Assembly (NCBI GenBank): GCA_958510875.1 | Contig: OY294071.1 | Location: forward strand, 35,990,581 to 36,054,580 | DNA from: Endomychus coccineus | Taxonomy: Eukaryota > Arthropoda > Insecta > Coleoptera > Endomychidae | Direction: 5' to 3' | Length of the DNA: 64,000 bases | Translations under genes and position numbers: made by a program | Notes under the pieces: model-generated | What the model was told of the DNA's origin: nothing | The model's database searches: none | The model's input: only the letters and a program-made list of their open reading frames with translations | Shown: piece by piece, positions 12,721 through 23,958 of the stretch | Position numbering within the stretch: the stretch's first letter is position 1 | Layout of the letters: every line of letters begins with the position of its first letter

Positions 12721-14354
12721 TCAACCAGTCTCGATTGCTTTTATTTCCATCGTGGACCTGATTGGGAAAGGTCAGGCTAACAAGACCGGAATAAATACAA
12801 GACGATGCTTCTTACGCCATACATCTATTTATTAGACTACACTGTCAAATGGCTTACTTAAGTGAACATAGTGTCAAAAAAACATTCTTACAATTTATAA
12901 GAAATAGAGTGAAGGGATAATCCAAAACTGCTGAGGTTGAAATCTAAATAATCACAGTACTCCTCCATTTTACATGAGCAAAAAGTACTGGCTGCATGTT
13001 GGAAGCCGTAGCCGACCATATACCGCGCTTAATTCAATTATAAATTATTTAAACATGCACACAGGAATGAGTCTAATGTATAATATGTTTCATTCAGTAA
13101 CCAAAGAACTTGATACAAATTCCCATTAGCCATTCAGGACAAAATATATTTATATCTAATATAAATCTCTCGCTGCGTATGTTCCTGAAAATTTAAAATT
13201 TTATTTGAAAGAGAAAACACACCGTTAATAATGTAGTTAACTTCTGATGCTGGTGAGCTTTCATCCGTTAATATACACACAGAAGTTTAACACAATCAAC
13301 GAAGGGGATATAATATCAGTTTAAATTCTTCATGTAATCACTTACCATGACAACTTTTTCTGTGAAATTTTATTTATCTACAGCGCAATTAAAACTGAAA
13401 AAGTTAGCCAAATTTTAATCAACTCGGCATTCTGTATACTTTATTTCCATAATACCCTACAATTTTCATCAAAAGAAAACCTGAAATGTGGTAATTCTCA
13501 CAGTAGTCCTCTTCTATTCGAAATCGGTACAAAAGTTTGTATCTAGATACAACATTGGTACTTGGAATATCTCGAATACATATTGCCTCTATTTGACCTT
13601 GACCTTTAAATTTATTTCCCATACAAATAATAATCACTCATTCTCTATTTTTCGCAAGACACCACCATCAAAACATCCACAATCACATAAAGTAGGAGCA
13701 TATTACTCCATGATACACGAAGTAAATAAAATATTAAAATAAAAAAAAGCTTTAAACCTCATTTACCCCACTTAAAAAAAAACAGGAACTAAGTTTGTTG
13801 TAGGTTCAAGATATTATCTCGGTGCACCCTTTTAAAAAAATATTAAAATTTGTAAAAAGTCAAAGTAAACTTTGAAACTTCGTAAGTATAACATATTCTT
13901 GTATAAATACCTCGAAATCAGAAAGACACAAAATTATAAAATCTAGAGCTTATAGAATGAAATGTGCTGCATACATAGGACAGACCTGAAGAAACTTCAA
14001 CATACGATTTCACGAGAATTTAATCATTAAAGTCATAGCCTTAACGCTAGCTTTGATACTGTCACTGTGTGATGAAATAATTACACTGGTCTGCCTCTTA
14101 TTATTATTCATAATTATAATAGGTTGAATTAAGTCGAACTATCATAATGAAAAATATTTACCACGTAACAACCACTAAACAACTTTTTAAGTTACTGAAC
14201 ATCATGAAGTGACTGCGAGAACTGCGCAGGTGCATGCATCCTCATGCTGTGAAAACCTTTTTGCAGCATTTCTGGCGTTATGGTTGCACATTTTAGAAAA
14301 TTTCAGCACAATGACTTAACAGATTCTGACACAACAAAACATATTCAAAAATTT
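12721..14354. other. Intron sequence, nothing recognised
   Basis: AT-rich intronic sequence. Open frames of 72-84 codons at 13419-13742 overlap on opposite strands, have no recognisable motif and lack splice-compatible phase with the host gene. Confidence 0.4.
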
Positions 14355-14565
14355 AAAGTAAGACACACGTTTTACATTCCACAACCACCCTTGACCAAGA
14401 TAATTTTTAATTTGTAGTTCATAATTGTTTTACAACTGGAATAAATAGGTATGAAATTTGTAAGTTATTGATGATGTCAGTGTGACAGTGACATAATTAT
14501 TTCAAACGTAAAGTAAGACACACGTTTTAGATTCCACAACCACCCTTGACCAAGATAATTTTTGA
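14355..14565. repeat. 55-bp direct repeat, two copies 155 bp apart
   Basis: The segment beginning aaagtaagacacacgtttta occurs at 14355-14409 and again at 14510-14565 with one or two differences. The spacing and near-identity suggest a recent local duplication or the remains of a tandem array. Confidence 0.8.
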
Positions 14566-14941
14566 TATCCCGGTACTATTATATATAGATTAAAGTAGTG
14601 TAGATTCAAGAACAAAACATGCCTAATTCTGAATTTTGAACAATAAAAATTCATATTGTAAAATATATACTCGACAGCAAGAAATGAAAGCAGATATGGG
14701 TTCGGCCCATTAAAACCTTCATACCCATAATTTTTTTTTGTGAATGAGAATTTCGTTGCAGACCAATGTTATTAACAAATTATAGTTAGTGTGAAATTAA
14801 ATTCAGTTTTATTTCACTTTTCTATATAATTTTAAGTAGATATTGTGTTTAGCCATCTCGTAAAACTTGAATAGTAGACTTCCGCCTACAGCTAATCTTG
14901 AAAATTCTTGCCTTCCGGATCGATTCCGCGTCACAATAGCA

Positions 14942-15065
14942 TGACTTGATGCCGACGTTTTGCCAACCATTACAGGTAGCTTTTTCATGAGTTTCAGTTC
15001 GAACCTCAAGCCTGCCCTGAAGATGCCACCTGTAATGGTTGGCGAAACGTTGGATCAAGTGATCA
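14942..15065. repeat. Inverted repeat around 'CCTGTAATGGTTGGC'
   Basis: An arm at 14942-14976 (reading tgccaaccattacagg) is the inverse of one at 15029-15065 (cctgtaatggttggcgaaac). The arms are separated by about 50 bases. Similar GAAACG-containing ends occur in Penelope-like and other retroelements. Identity is not resolved. Confidence 0.6.
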
Positions 15066-15121
15066 TATTGTGAAGCCAATAATTTCTACCTTGTAAAACG
15101 TTTACAATGGCAATTTTTATA

Positions 15122-15743
15122 CAGTACGGTCGAAATGTAACAGATAAATTCATTTTCGACGTTATTAGCCATTTTTCTGGAAAAACCTTGGAACCCTTTT
15201 GATTCGAACTTCACTTCTTTTCGTTTCGATTCTGACTGTGTATGTCCTATACAGTGACATATTTGCTCGATTTTTCTTTTCAAACAACACTCCCTGACAT
15301 ACTAATTCCCCTCTCTCTACCCCCTTGAATCGATTGAGGGGTCAATTGATACCTCATTTTGAAGAGTATCCCATTATGAGATTTTCTAAATTTAACTTGC
15401 CTTTTCTGATATTTCAAAAACACTTTTATCTAAGTAGTTGGTGTTTTAAAAAAAATACTCATCAATTGGTGTTGAAAATTCGAGCATTCAGGTGTACGGA
15501 CCCCAAATAGGATAGGTTTCTGAAATGACATCTTCATATAGATTTCAAAAATCCGAAAAATTCTGAGGGTATTTTCTATTTGAAAAAATTATCAATGGCG
15601 TCATAGCCGTAACGGCTGTAAAGTCAAAATCAAAACGAATATCAGACAAAATTCGAAACAAAAATTGACCTGATTCAAGGGTTTTCCCAAAAATTACTAA
15701 TAACGTAGAAAATGATTTTATCCGTTACATTTGGACCTGACTG
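15122..15743. mobile_element. MITE with TA target site (Tc1/mariner type)
   Basis: A 622-bp element flanked by TA on both sides (15120-15121 and 15744-15745). Terminal inverted repeats begin CAGTACGGTCGAAATGTAAC on the left and CAGTCAGGTCCAAATGTAAC on the right, and similarity continues inward for more than 50 bases. There is no transposase. Size, ends and TA target fit a non-autonomous Tc1/mariner derivative. Confidence 0.8.
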
Positions 15744-15804
15744 TATAACGCGATAACAAAATGTTTAGTATACCCACAAAGCTACTTCATCTTTACAAAT
15801 TGAA

Positions 15805-16053
15805 TTAGAAGCTCTGATACAGTTGAAAATTTCCGTGATAATCACACTGAGAATTGTCAACCGTTTCAGAATGAATCTTCACGGCGGCTGTTGACTGAAT
15901 CTTAGACTGCACGTTCATGAGCTTCATTTTTATTAGGTAGTATTGACCGTCTACGCAAACTAGCTTTTCATCAGACCATGATGGATTGCTATCATCATAA
16001 CTTTTGTAGATTTCTTCCATCTTGTTTTCATTGAATGAATATTTTCTCAACAT
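15805..16053 (-). CDS. Unexplained 82-codon open frame in an intron
   Basis: Acidic, Ser- and Lys-containing peptide with the stretch 'DDSNPSWSDEKLVCVDGQYY'. Composition is less AT-driven than neighbouring chance frames, and it sits directly beside the MITE. It is not in phase with the host exons and shows no obvious splice sites. It could be a decayed transposon gene or chance; no function is assigned. Confidence 0.2.
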   Translation of the reverse strand: MLRKYSFNENKMEEIYKSYDDSNPSWSDEKLVCVDGQYYLIKMKLMNVQSKIQSTAAVKIHSETVDNSQCDYHGNFQLYQSF

Positions 16054-16459
16054 ATTTTAGAGTGAGGTAAAGTCATGTAGCGTTTATGGTCTGAACGTCA
16101 TCGATCTTTTGTTTTGAAAATTATTTTGTCTGCAACTGGACAAACTGTACCTTCACTCAGTATATACATCCTCATTCAAGCTTTCCGCTCTGACCTTATA
16201 AAACGGATCGGTAACTTTTCACCCGTATGTCTGCTTGAATTCTAGCAATGACATATAACAGAACACAGGAAAACAACCCGACAACAAACATCAACAGTTC
16301 TATTCTGCTTTTCCTACTATTTATAGCAATGAACATAAATATCAGCAAGTAATGAGCACCGTTGTTGAATAAATATATGCAGTGTCTTCCCTTAAAGGTA
16401 CTAAACAGATATATATTACCTTACCCTTAACAAGACAATTAAACATATTTTATACTTAC

Positions 16460-16609
16460 GCAGAAGTTTCAGTCGAGAATTTAATACCAGCATGACTAGC
16501 ATAAGAGTACGGAATTGTAAGATTTACTACACCGTCGGTATTAGCTAGTTCTTTGAAATTTAGTTTGGCATATCCAACAGGTCTTCCCTCGGGACGAGAG
16601 GCCTGGCAT
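16460..16609 (-). CDS. LLTP exon
   Basis: 150 nt. The first base completes a Thr codon split with the exon at 17563, giving 'NIT-CQASRPEGRPVGYAKL', so an N-glycosylation sequon (NIT) falls across the junction. Ends 'KFSTETSA' at donor GTAAGT with two bases of the Ala codon. Acceptor tattacag. Confidence 0.85.
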
Positions 16610-16879
16610 CTGTAATACAAAAATAAATGAAGAAGTGAACAAAACTAGACTTGCTATCAATCTATATTTATGAAATCAATCTGAGACACTTCTTGCATTT
16701 CTTTTGCTATTTCGAATAATGAATTATCCTGAGAAAATTGAAATTACGCTATGAACTGGAACTTTCAACGCTTCAATTTCGATATGATGAGGATAATGAT
16801 AATAATAGCCCCTAAAATGTACCTATGCCTTCAGTTCTGGTTAGGACAAATTTTCAAAGGGGTAGGTACGCAAATAATT

Positions 16880-17370
16880 CCATTTTGGTCGACCTCATCG
16901 ATTCGAATGGAACATCGATATAGTACATTTTCGAAGGTGTGAAATTCGATTCCAAAGTTAATTTTAACCTCAGACCATAATTAACCACGTTCAAGAGTGT
17001 CGAGACCCTGAATTTTGCTCATCTCATACGCAATGACCCTGATAAAATCATATCGTAGAAGGGTAACGCTTTTCCCAATTTTTTGGAATTTTCTTTTTTT
17101 GCAAAATATCAAAGGAAAAATTCGATTCCGGTCGACCTCATCGATTCTAATGGAACATCGATAAAGTACGTTTTTGAAGGTGAAAAATTCGATTCCAGAG
17201 TTGATTTCTACCTCAGAATATAATTAACCACATTAAAGAGGTCGGGACCCTGAATTCTGCTCATGTCATACTCAATGACCCTAATAAAATCATGTTGTAG
17301 AAGGATAATGCACTTGAAATTCAAAACAGGTTTCTTTTGAGATTCAACTATAGAAATTTCAGATATTTTT
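16880..17370. repeat. Tandem duplication, period about 243 bp
   Basis: Two head-to-tail copies. The marker gtcgacctcatcgatt occurs at 16888 and 17131, and later landmarks (gaccctgaatt, caatgaccct) recur with the same spacing. Copies differ by scattered substitutions. The array lies in the intron between the exons at 17563 and 16609. Confidence 0.8.
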
Positions 17371-17562
17371 CCAATTTTTTCGAACTCTCAATTAATTTTT
17401 GCAAAATCCTGAATTCTGTCTATACAATTTAAGAAAAGTAATAATTTCAGCACATGAAGTAATACATCTGATCCTATATGCGGCCATATTCTATTGCAGT
17501 GCTCACAAGCGGTTGTTTATATCGTATGCATTTGAAATATGAATAGACTATAGTTAACTTAC

Positions 17563-17759
17563 GTGATGTTGTGGTAATCCCCTGAAAGTTGGTAGGTCAA
17601 ACCTCCAACGAAAGCAAATTTGTCCTTGTAGGCAGGTGTAGCTAATTTGTATACTAAATCAAATTCATTATCTTTTTGAGAATAACCCAGTTCATTACTC
17701 ATACTATTATTCTGCCAGTCTACTCCTAAATTAGCTTGAAGGTTAAAGTTTTCTGAAAT
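17563..17759 (-). CDS. LLTP exon
   Basis: 197 nt, starts in phase 0 after acceptor gattttcag and ends two bases into a Thr codon at GTAAGT. Peptide runs from 'ISENFNLQANLGVDWQNN' to 'YQLSGDYHNI'. Alternating hydrophobic residues fit amphipathic beta strands. Confidence 0.85.
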
Positions 17760-17809
17760 CTGAAAATCAATGAGTAATGATAACTCCAAAGAAATCTTAT
17801 TCCTCTTAC

Positions 17810-18020
17810 TTTCCTATCGAATTTTCCTTTTGAACCATAATGTTTCTTGCCGATCAGAGTATCATAGTTGATAATATAAGCTACGCTTCTGTACTCAGGT
17901 AGTAAAGCGAGTTTTCCTTTTGCAATGTGAACCTCTTGCTTTGGAGCCGGCAATTTAAGGAAAGCTTCAATCAACATGTTTTCTCTAGTTGGTAAAGCTA
18001 ATGTTAAATTGGAACCAGTA
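17810..18020 (-). CDS. LLTP exon
   Basis: 211 nt. The first base completes a Ser codon; then 'TGSNLTLALPTRENMLIEAF' and 'LPEYRSVAYIINYDTLIGKK', ending 'KFDRK' at donor GTAAGA, phase 0. Only a 50-bp intron separates it from the next exon at 17759. Confidence 0.85.
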
Positions 18021-18381
18021 CTGAAATTGAAAGAAAATATCATATTTCAGCTGACGCTGACTTCAGAACATTCTTCTCGAGCAATAAAAGTTTCTTGGTG
18101 AACTGAGAAAATACGAATAACTGAATAAATGGAAATCTACGTTTGAGAAAAACAACTCAAATGATATGAAAATTATTGATCTGCGATAAATAGTTGATAT
18201 TGATCACTTGCCTGAATGGAGAAGAATAATTGTCATTCACCTAATAATAATAATAATGATAACAGTGTAGCTAGTTGATTGGTCATCGTAATTATTTTGA
18301 ACTTGTGCACTGATATTTCAAATACAATAAAAATTGAATTGAAATTTATGTTTTCCCCACAACCCAACAAGCAAAACTCAC

Positions 18382-18618
18382 CTCCAAATAGGTCCCAGCT
18401 CAATGTCCCCTCCAAGTTGAGTGAAAGAAAAGTTCATTCCAGGATTTATGAAAAATCCTTTCAGAACTGATGTTCCATTATAGGTAGCACTCTCATAGTG
18501 ACTCAGTAACGTTAAGTTCATATTTTCCATATATAACCATCTCCAGTGGAAATCCATATTACCTCTAGTTTCTCGTAAGTTGAAATATCCTTTGAAATGA
18601 TTATCCAAGAACGTTTGC
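18382..18618 (-). CDS. LLTP exon
   Basis: 237 nt, phase carried from the exon at 26288 (GA+G gives Glu). Includes 'KGYFNLRETRGNMDFHWRW' and 'NMNLTLLSHYESATYNGTS' with NLT and NGT sequons, and ends 'ELGPIW' plus two bases at GTGAGT. The intron before it holds the R4-like element and the mariner remnant. Confidence 0.85.
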
Positions 18619-18799
18619 CTGGAACATCTTATTGATAAGCAATATATTGCTATTGAAAAATCGGGAACAGATCGGAATTACTCGTTAGTTTATACGCCAT
18701 GGAACGGATGGAAACAAATTCTCACGATTGAGAAAATTATGAAAGTTCAATCCATGCTGAGTACATCGAACAGTGATAATTCAAATTGAACAATACTCA

Positions 18800-18802
<3 letters not shown>

Positions 18803-18853
<51 letters not shown>
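18803..18853. repeat. (TA)n microsatellite, 3' side of R4-like element
   Basis: About 51 bases of alternating TA directly abutting the 3' end of the LINE. With the TA tract at 22593-22672 it forms the two halves of one interrupted microsatellite, the likely insertion target. Confidence 0.95.
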
Positions 18854-18854
<1 letters not shown>

Positions 18855-21800
18855 TTTATTTTACATTCAAACCTGGTCGGGACTGCTGCGAGCTCCGACG
18901 ACATCGCAGCAGTCGCGCCAGAAAAAACCTAAAAGGCGGTTAACCGAAGCTACTCCTCCCCGCCGGTCGGTAAGTAGCTTCAGGTTCCTAAATCGTGTGC
19001 CCTAAGTATTCTGATTGAACCCAGAATGACTGCCTTTTGCATCCGATCTATCAAGATCTGCGCCGAGTTCCTACAGGCCGGAATAATCTTCAAGTTTGAA
19101 CGCAGCGAAGACCGAATTCCGCCCAAAACACCGATGATCAGAACCACTAATACGACCTTGTGGCCTGGGTATAGCGTGCGGAGCTCGAACAGGAGATCTT
19201 GATATTTTGTCCATTTTTCCTCCTCTTTCAAGACTATGTTCTTCTCTGCCGGAGCGGAGAATTGGATGACATACATAGTCTTGATTAGTTTATCGAGGAG
19301 GACAACGTCAGGCCTATTTGCTTGTATGGACCTGACGGTCGGAAACGGATAATTCCAGAAGATCTGGCATTTTTCGTTTCCGACAACGGACTCAATATCT
19401 CCTGGCATGTAAGGCAGCACCGGCTCTTGGTCTATTCCGTACGAGTGCCTTAGATGGTAATACAGCACCCGTAGGGCCGCATTATGGCGATGGGTGTACG
19501 CCGAGGCCGCTTTTGCCGGACATGCCGACAGAAGGTGGAAAAGCATCTCAGGCGTCTTTCGACAGGCCCTGCAGCTGACATCAGGGACCTGCACACCCAT
19601 CACATTGCGGCGATAGACCAAGGTGTTAATTACGCCATCTTGGCAAGCTGCGGTAAATCCCTCAGTCTCGGATGTAAGCCCGGCTGACCTTAGATAGCCG
19701 AAGGTCAGCCTAGTTGACAAGCCGAGCGTTTCGATGTTTCGATAGAAAACACCGTGTATCGGCTTGTCAACATGCCGCGGCATTTATCTGGGCTTTCAGG
19801 CGAGAAGGTAGGAGCTCGAGGTTGCCTCTAGTCGGCCTTCTCGACTGATCTGAAATTCGAGACCAAGTTCTTCCGCAGCTTTTTGCGCTGCCTTAACGAT
19901 AAATGCCCCCACTCCGGCCAATTCGTGACTTTTAACAAGGCACAGAAGGGGGTCCGAGCTCCTAAGAACTTTACAAGCTATACTCAGAACCACACTTCGA
20001 TGCAGACCCTCCAGACTGAGGAGTCTCCTACCTCCCCGATGACGTGGTTGATAAATGCGGGAAACGGACGATCTAGGATGCAAACTGTGATGGATATGCA
20101 TCATTTTCCGGGTGTCTTTATCGAGTCTATGCAGCTCATCGACCGTCCATTTACCACTCCAAAAGAGTGGAGCAGGACTGGAATGTTAAGCATATTTGTT
20201 GCAGACACCTTGTTCCCACTCGAAAGTTCGGAAGACCAAATCTTTCGAACAAGGTTTCTGTATTTGCCACGGAGAGCCACTTTTACCTGGGAAGCGTCAT
20301 AATTAGGACGCTGTTCAATTCCCAGGTATCGATAGGTCTCTCCAGCATCGAGGTGTTTAAAGATGCTTCCGTCGGCAAGCTGCATATTCTCGTACACTTC
20401 CGGAGATCGTCCTCTCCTCAAATGAAACACTGCGCATTTGTCCAATCCCAACTCCATGCCTACGGCTCGTGTATATTCCTGAACCACATTGAGAGATTGA
20501 TGGAGGTTCTTCTCCCCAGAGGCATACAGTTTCAAACCATCCACGTAAAATAAATGGGTGATCTGATGCCTCCGGTCGTTCGGTGGTCCAGAGTAACATC
20601 CACGAGTCCGTCTTAAAGCAATGGAGAGCGGCAGCAGTGAGATATTGAACAAGAGGGGACTCAAGGAGTCGCCTTGGAAAACTCCCCTCTTGAATGTTAC
20701 CAACTCTGTCAAGACTCGTCGTGTGCCTGATGTGATGGCAAAACGGGTCTTCTAGAGTGGCAACAGATGTTCTATGCATCTCACTAGTGGGGTTGGTACC
20801 ACAAGGCATTGGAACAAGTATAATAATAGCTCATGTGATGTTGAATCAAATGCCTTGCGGTAGTCAATCCAGGCCATGGAAAGGTTGCGCTTGTAGAGTA
20901 TGGAGTCCTGAGTGATAGATCTATCTATCACCAGGTTCTCCCGGCAACCCTCCATGCCTTTCTTTGCCCCACGCTGCTCGCTGATGTTATTAACTACCGG
21001 ACCAATCGATTTCGACAACCTAGCATACAAGATACGTGTAAATAACTTGTAGCAGGTGTTGAGACAAGTGATCGGCCGGTAGTTCTTGGGATCAGACAAG
21101 TCTCCACTCTTTGGAAGTAGCACAGTGTACCCCTCGACAGCCCAGCTTGGAACATGCCGCTCCTCTTTGACCCATGAGTCAAAGACTGTGGCCAGACGGC
21201 GGTGAGTGGAAGGAAATTTCTTCCACCACCATATGTTAATGCCGTCAGGGCCGGGAGCAGCATAGTTTTTGGTACCGACAAGAGCTTGTCGGACCTCACC
21301 CTCACTGACTGCCTCGCAGTTTGCGGAAGTTGACGCAGTTTGCGGAAGTTGACGTTCAGCGCAAAACATTTGGAAGTGTATTAGGGCTGGAGTGTCTAGG
21401 TGGATTGGACGCGGTGACTCATACACTCCTTTCCACAACTGCTCAATCTCCTCCACAATCGGTGGAGCAGCAATTGTGGGCGGTGGAGATTCAAAAAGCC
21501 GAGACGGGCTATCGCGAAACAAGGAATTCTCCCTGATGCGTCTAACCCGTCTGGCCAGATTTCTCCTTACCACGCCCAGGACTCGAATCCTATCCGCACA
21601 ATGTTGCTTGATGGTCTGCAACACTGTACGTTTTAGTGTGTGATGGTGGCGGCGCAGTTGAGTGGCTATACGCCTAATTTTTGGCGTGAAAGCCCTGCCG
21701 CTAGAAATAAAATCCATCACACACTGAACCCGAGACGCTTGCTGCCTCGCCGACTGAATTTTGGCCTCGACTTTGTGTAGGCGCCGTTCAGTTTTCTCGA

Positions 21801-22586
21801 TCTGGTCGTGCGGTCTCTCACTCCGCACTTCCGGAACGAGTCGCTTTGCGAGACCATACACGGCCTCGTTGATTTCCCAGAGGTCGGCGAATTCCAGAAG
21901 CTCGTCGTTAAGCAACGTGTCCAATTCTACCAGCTCGTGTGGTCGTACGGAGACCCTGATGTTGATTCGGGTTCTCCTAGTTCTAAGATCAACTTCGGTG
22001 TTCTGGAGCAGGCTTGCTCTACCAGATCTGTTGCGGCGCACCACAGGTGGTGCTGGTGCGGCTAGATCCGGTTCTGGTGCTGCAGCCTGCCGGAGATTCG
22101 TTCTTATATAGCCGGTTCTCCGCAGGTAGAATACTTGATTCCGCAAGGTTTGTGCGGAAAAGTCACGGCATAGAGGATGCATGATGCACCAAAGTGCATG
22201 CAACCGTGACATGTATCCCCTACGGGCCGGCTCGCTGCGCTCGAAGCAGTCCAGCAAGTCATCCCGAAGTTCATTAGTCCACTCAGAGCGTCCATGTACA
22301 TTGCGGTGGTCGTCAACGTCGGGATCGTCCTCTTGGGCCCCACCCACCTGTCCCTGCTCCTCATCCGACGAGGAGCTGATGTGGGAGGCCAATCTTCTGC
22401 TGCCCGTAACAAAAGATGTACCCTCTGCTGGGTTATTGGCCCAGCATCGGGACGGCATCGGTATTGAGTGAGGTTACCGAGCCGATTTAACCCCAACTTT
22501 TTATCGAGGTTGTCCCCTCTACGCTCGGATATGTGGTGGCGCTACTCACCAGTAAGCAAACCGAGATCTGCTCAACCTTGCGTAAA

Positions 22587-22592
<6 letters not shown>
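18854..22592 (-). mobile_element. R4/Dong-type site-specific LINE in a TA microsatellite
   Basis: A nearly complete 3.7-kb element with a single ORF, bounded on both sides by (TA)n. In order it has a 5' UTR of about 130 bases, a Myb-like DNA-binding region, a reverse transcriptase, a CCHC knuckle and a restriction-enzyme-like endonuclease, then a 3' UTR of about 125 bases. This layout is that of the R2/R4 group of early-branching LINEs. Members of the R4/Dong lineage are known to insert in simple repeats such as TAA. The element is higher in GC than the surrounding intron. It is disabled (see the pseudogene entry). Confidence 0.85.
18980..22458 (-). pseudogene. R4/Dong-like LINE ORF, broken
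   Basis: Starts ATG at 22458. An acidic Ser stretch is followed by a Myb-like region ('EWTNELRDDLLDCF', 'RLHALWCIMHP'). RT motifs include 'APGPDGI', 'NYRPITCL', motif A 'AWIDYRKAFDS' and 'GVFQGDSLSPLLF'. The catalytic box reads FYVDG instead of FYVDD (Gly codon 20536-20538). The C-terminus has the CCHC knuckle C-x2-C-x8-H-x4-C ('CRACRKTPEMLFHLLSAC') and a 'RPDVV...' endonuclease start. Lesions: TAG at 20752-20754 replacing a likely Trp; a one-base frameshift near 20147; TGA at 19796-19798; TAA at 19784-19786. Otherwise the frame is intact, so inactivation is fairly recent. Confidence 0.85.

Positions 22593-22672
<80 letters not shown>
22593..22672. repeat. (TA)n microsatellite, 5' side of R4-like element
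   Basis: About 80 bases of TA dinucleotides directly before the 5' UTR of the minus-strand LINE. Longer than the 3' half, as expected if the two diverged by slippage. Confidence 0.95.
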
Positions 22673-22675
<3 letters not shown>

Positions 22676-22860
22676 CAAATCAATCAGGCTATCTAGTTTA
22701 GGGTTGATAACTCTTTGATACTCATTATTATTATAAAACAAAAATTAAGTTACCGCATTTCAGATTCCAAGTTGGCAAACACCGATGAAAATGGTGATAA
22801 AATTAGGGATGAATTTCTAAAGCAAACAAAAATCCGGCTATCAACATTATTCATTCAACA

Positions 22861-23958
22861 TACGAGGGTAGCTCCAAACATTCTCGGGCTGACATAGATC
22901 CAGGTATCGTCAAAATGTTCATAACACACAACTTAAAATCGTATTAGCCTTGGAAAACACAATAATTCATTTTAGGTCTATTAGTTTTCTTACAACTGTT
23001 ACGGATATGGAGCTGTTATCAAATTGTTTACTCGATAAGTTCTTTCTGCCCAAAGCATCAAAGATCGCCTAGATAGGGTGTACATTGGGAATTCCCCTTC
23101 TTATTGGATGGTAAAAGATTGATCACAACGGTTTCGAATGGAGCAGGAATTCTTGGCGTAGTAGAGATGAGACAATGGAAGTGGTGATAGACGACAACAT
23201 TGCTGTTGTTGATGATCTCGTATTGGGCGACAGAAGCTCGAAGGTGAATAAAAATTGCACAATTATCGAAGCTTTCAGACGCAAGTGTTCGCCGTAACAT
23301 CCATGAACATATGGGCATGAATAAAGTTAGTGCAAGATGGGTTCCCAAACAATTCTTAGCAGTTCATCGCCAACCTCGTGTTGAATCTCTTCGATTCGTT
23401 TTAGGCTATATGGAGAAAACCCAGGGGATGTGTTGAATAAATTGTCACAGGAGATGGAATACTATTATCCAAAAGGGATTCGATGGAAGGACCAGCAAGA
23501 AAGCTTAGGATCTGTGATGGATACGATCTTTTGGGATTGTGAGGGCATTCTTATTATGAGCTTCAAAGAACGTAACAGGTTATTATGCAGCATTCCTGTT
23601 CAAATTACGACAAAATATTCGGAAAAAAACGTGGAAAACGGAGAAAAGCCAAATTTGAGACTGTGGTTTTGAAAAAATCGATTATCCTTCGTATAGTCCA
23701 GATATGACTATCAGTGACTCTCATCTCTTTGGGAATTTGAAAATGACCTTCGGTGACATCATTCCAGTGATGACGAAGATGTGAATATTTCAGTTTGCGT
23801 ACAGTTTGAAAACAAACGGAAGGAATATTTTTCCAGGGGTATTAAATTGATGTAATAAGTGCATTGATGTCAGGATTATATTGGAAAATAAACTTCAATT
23901 GTTAATCTATGCCATATTTTTCCTAGTAAGGTCGAGAATTTTTGGCGTTGCCGTCGTA
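22861..23958 (+). mobile_element. mariner transposon, degenerate
   Basis: About 1.1 kb with TA at both ends and imperfect inverted ends: TACGAGGGTAGCTCCAAACA on the left and TACGACGGCAACGCCAAAAA on the right. The plus strand in several frames gives 'LGMNKVSARWVPK'-type N-terminal sequence (near 23310-23350), 'VFWDCEGI'-type sequence (near 23525-23560) and the 'YSPDxxxSDxHLF' block (near 23695-23735). Full-length mariners are about 1.3 kb, so there are internal deletions as well as frameshifts. Confidence 0.8.
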
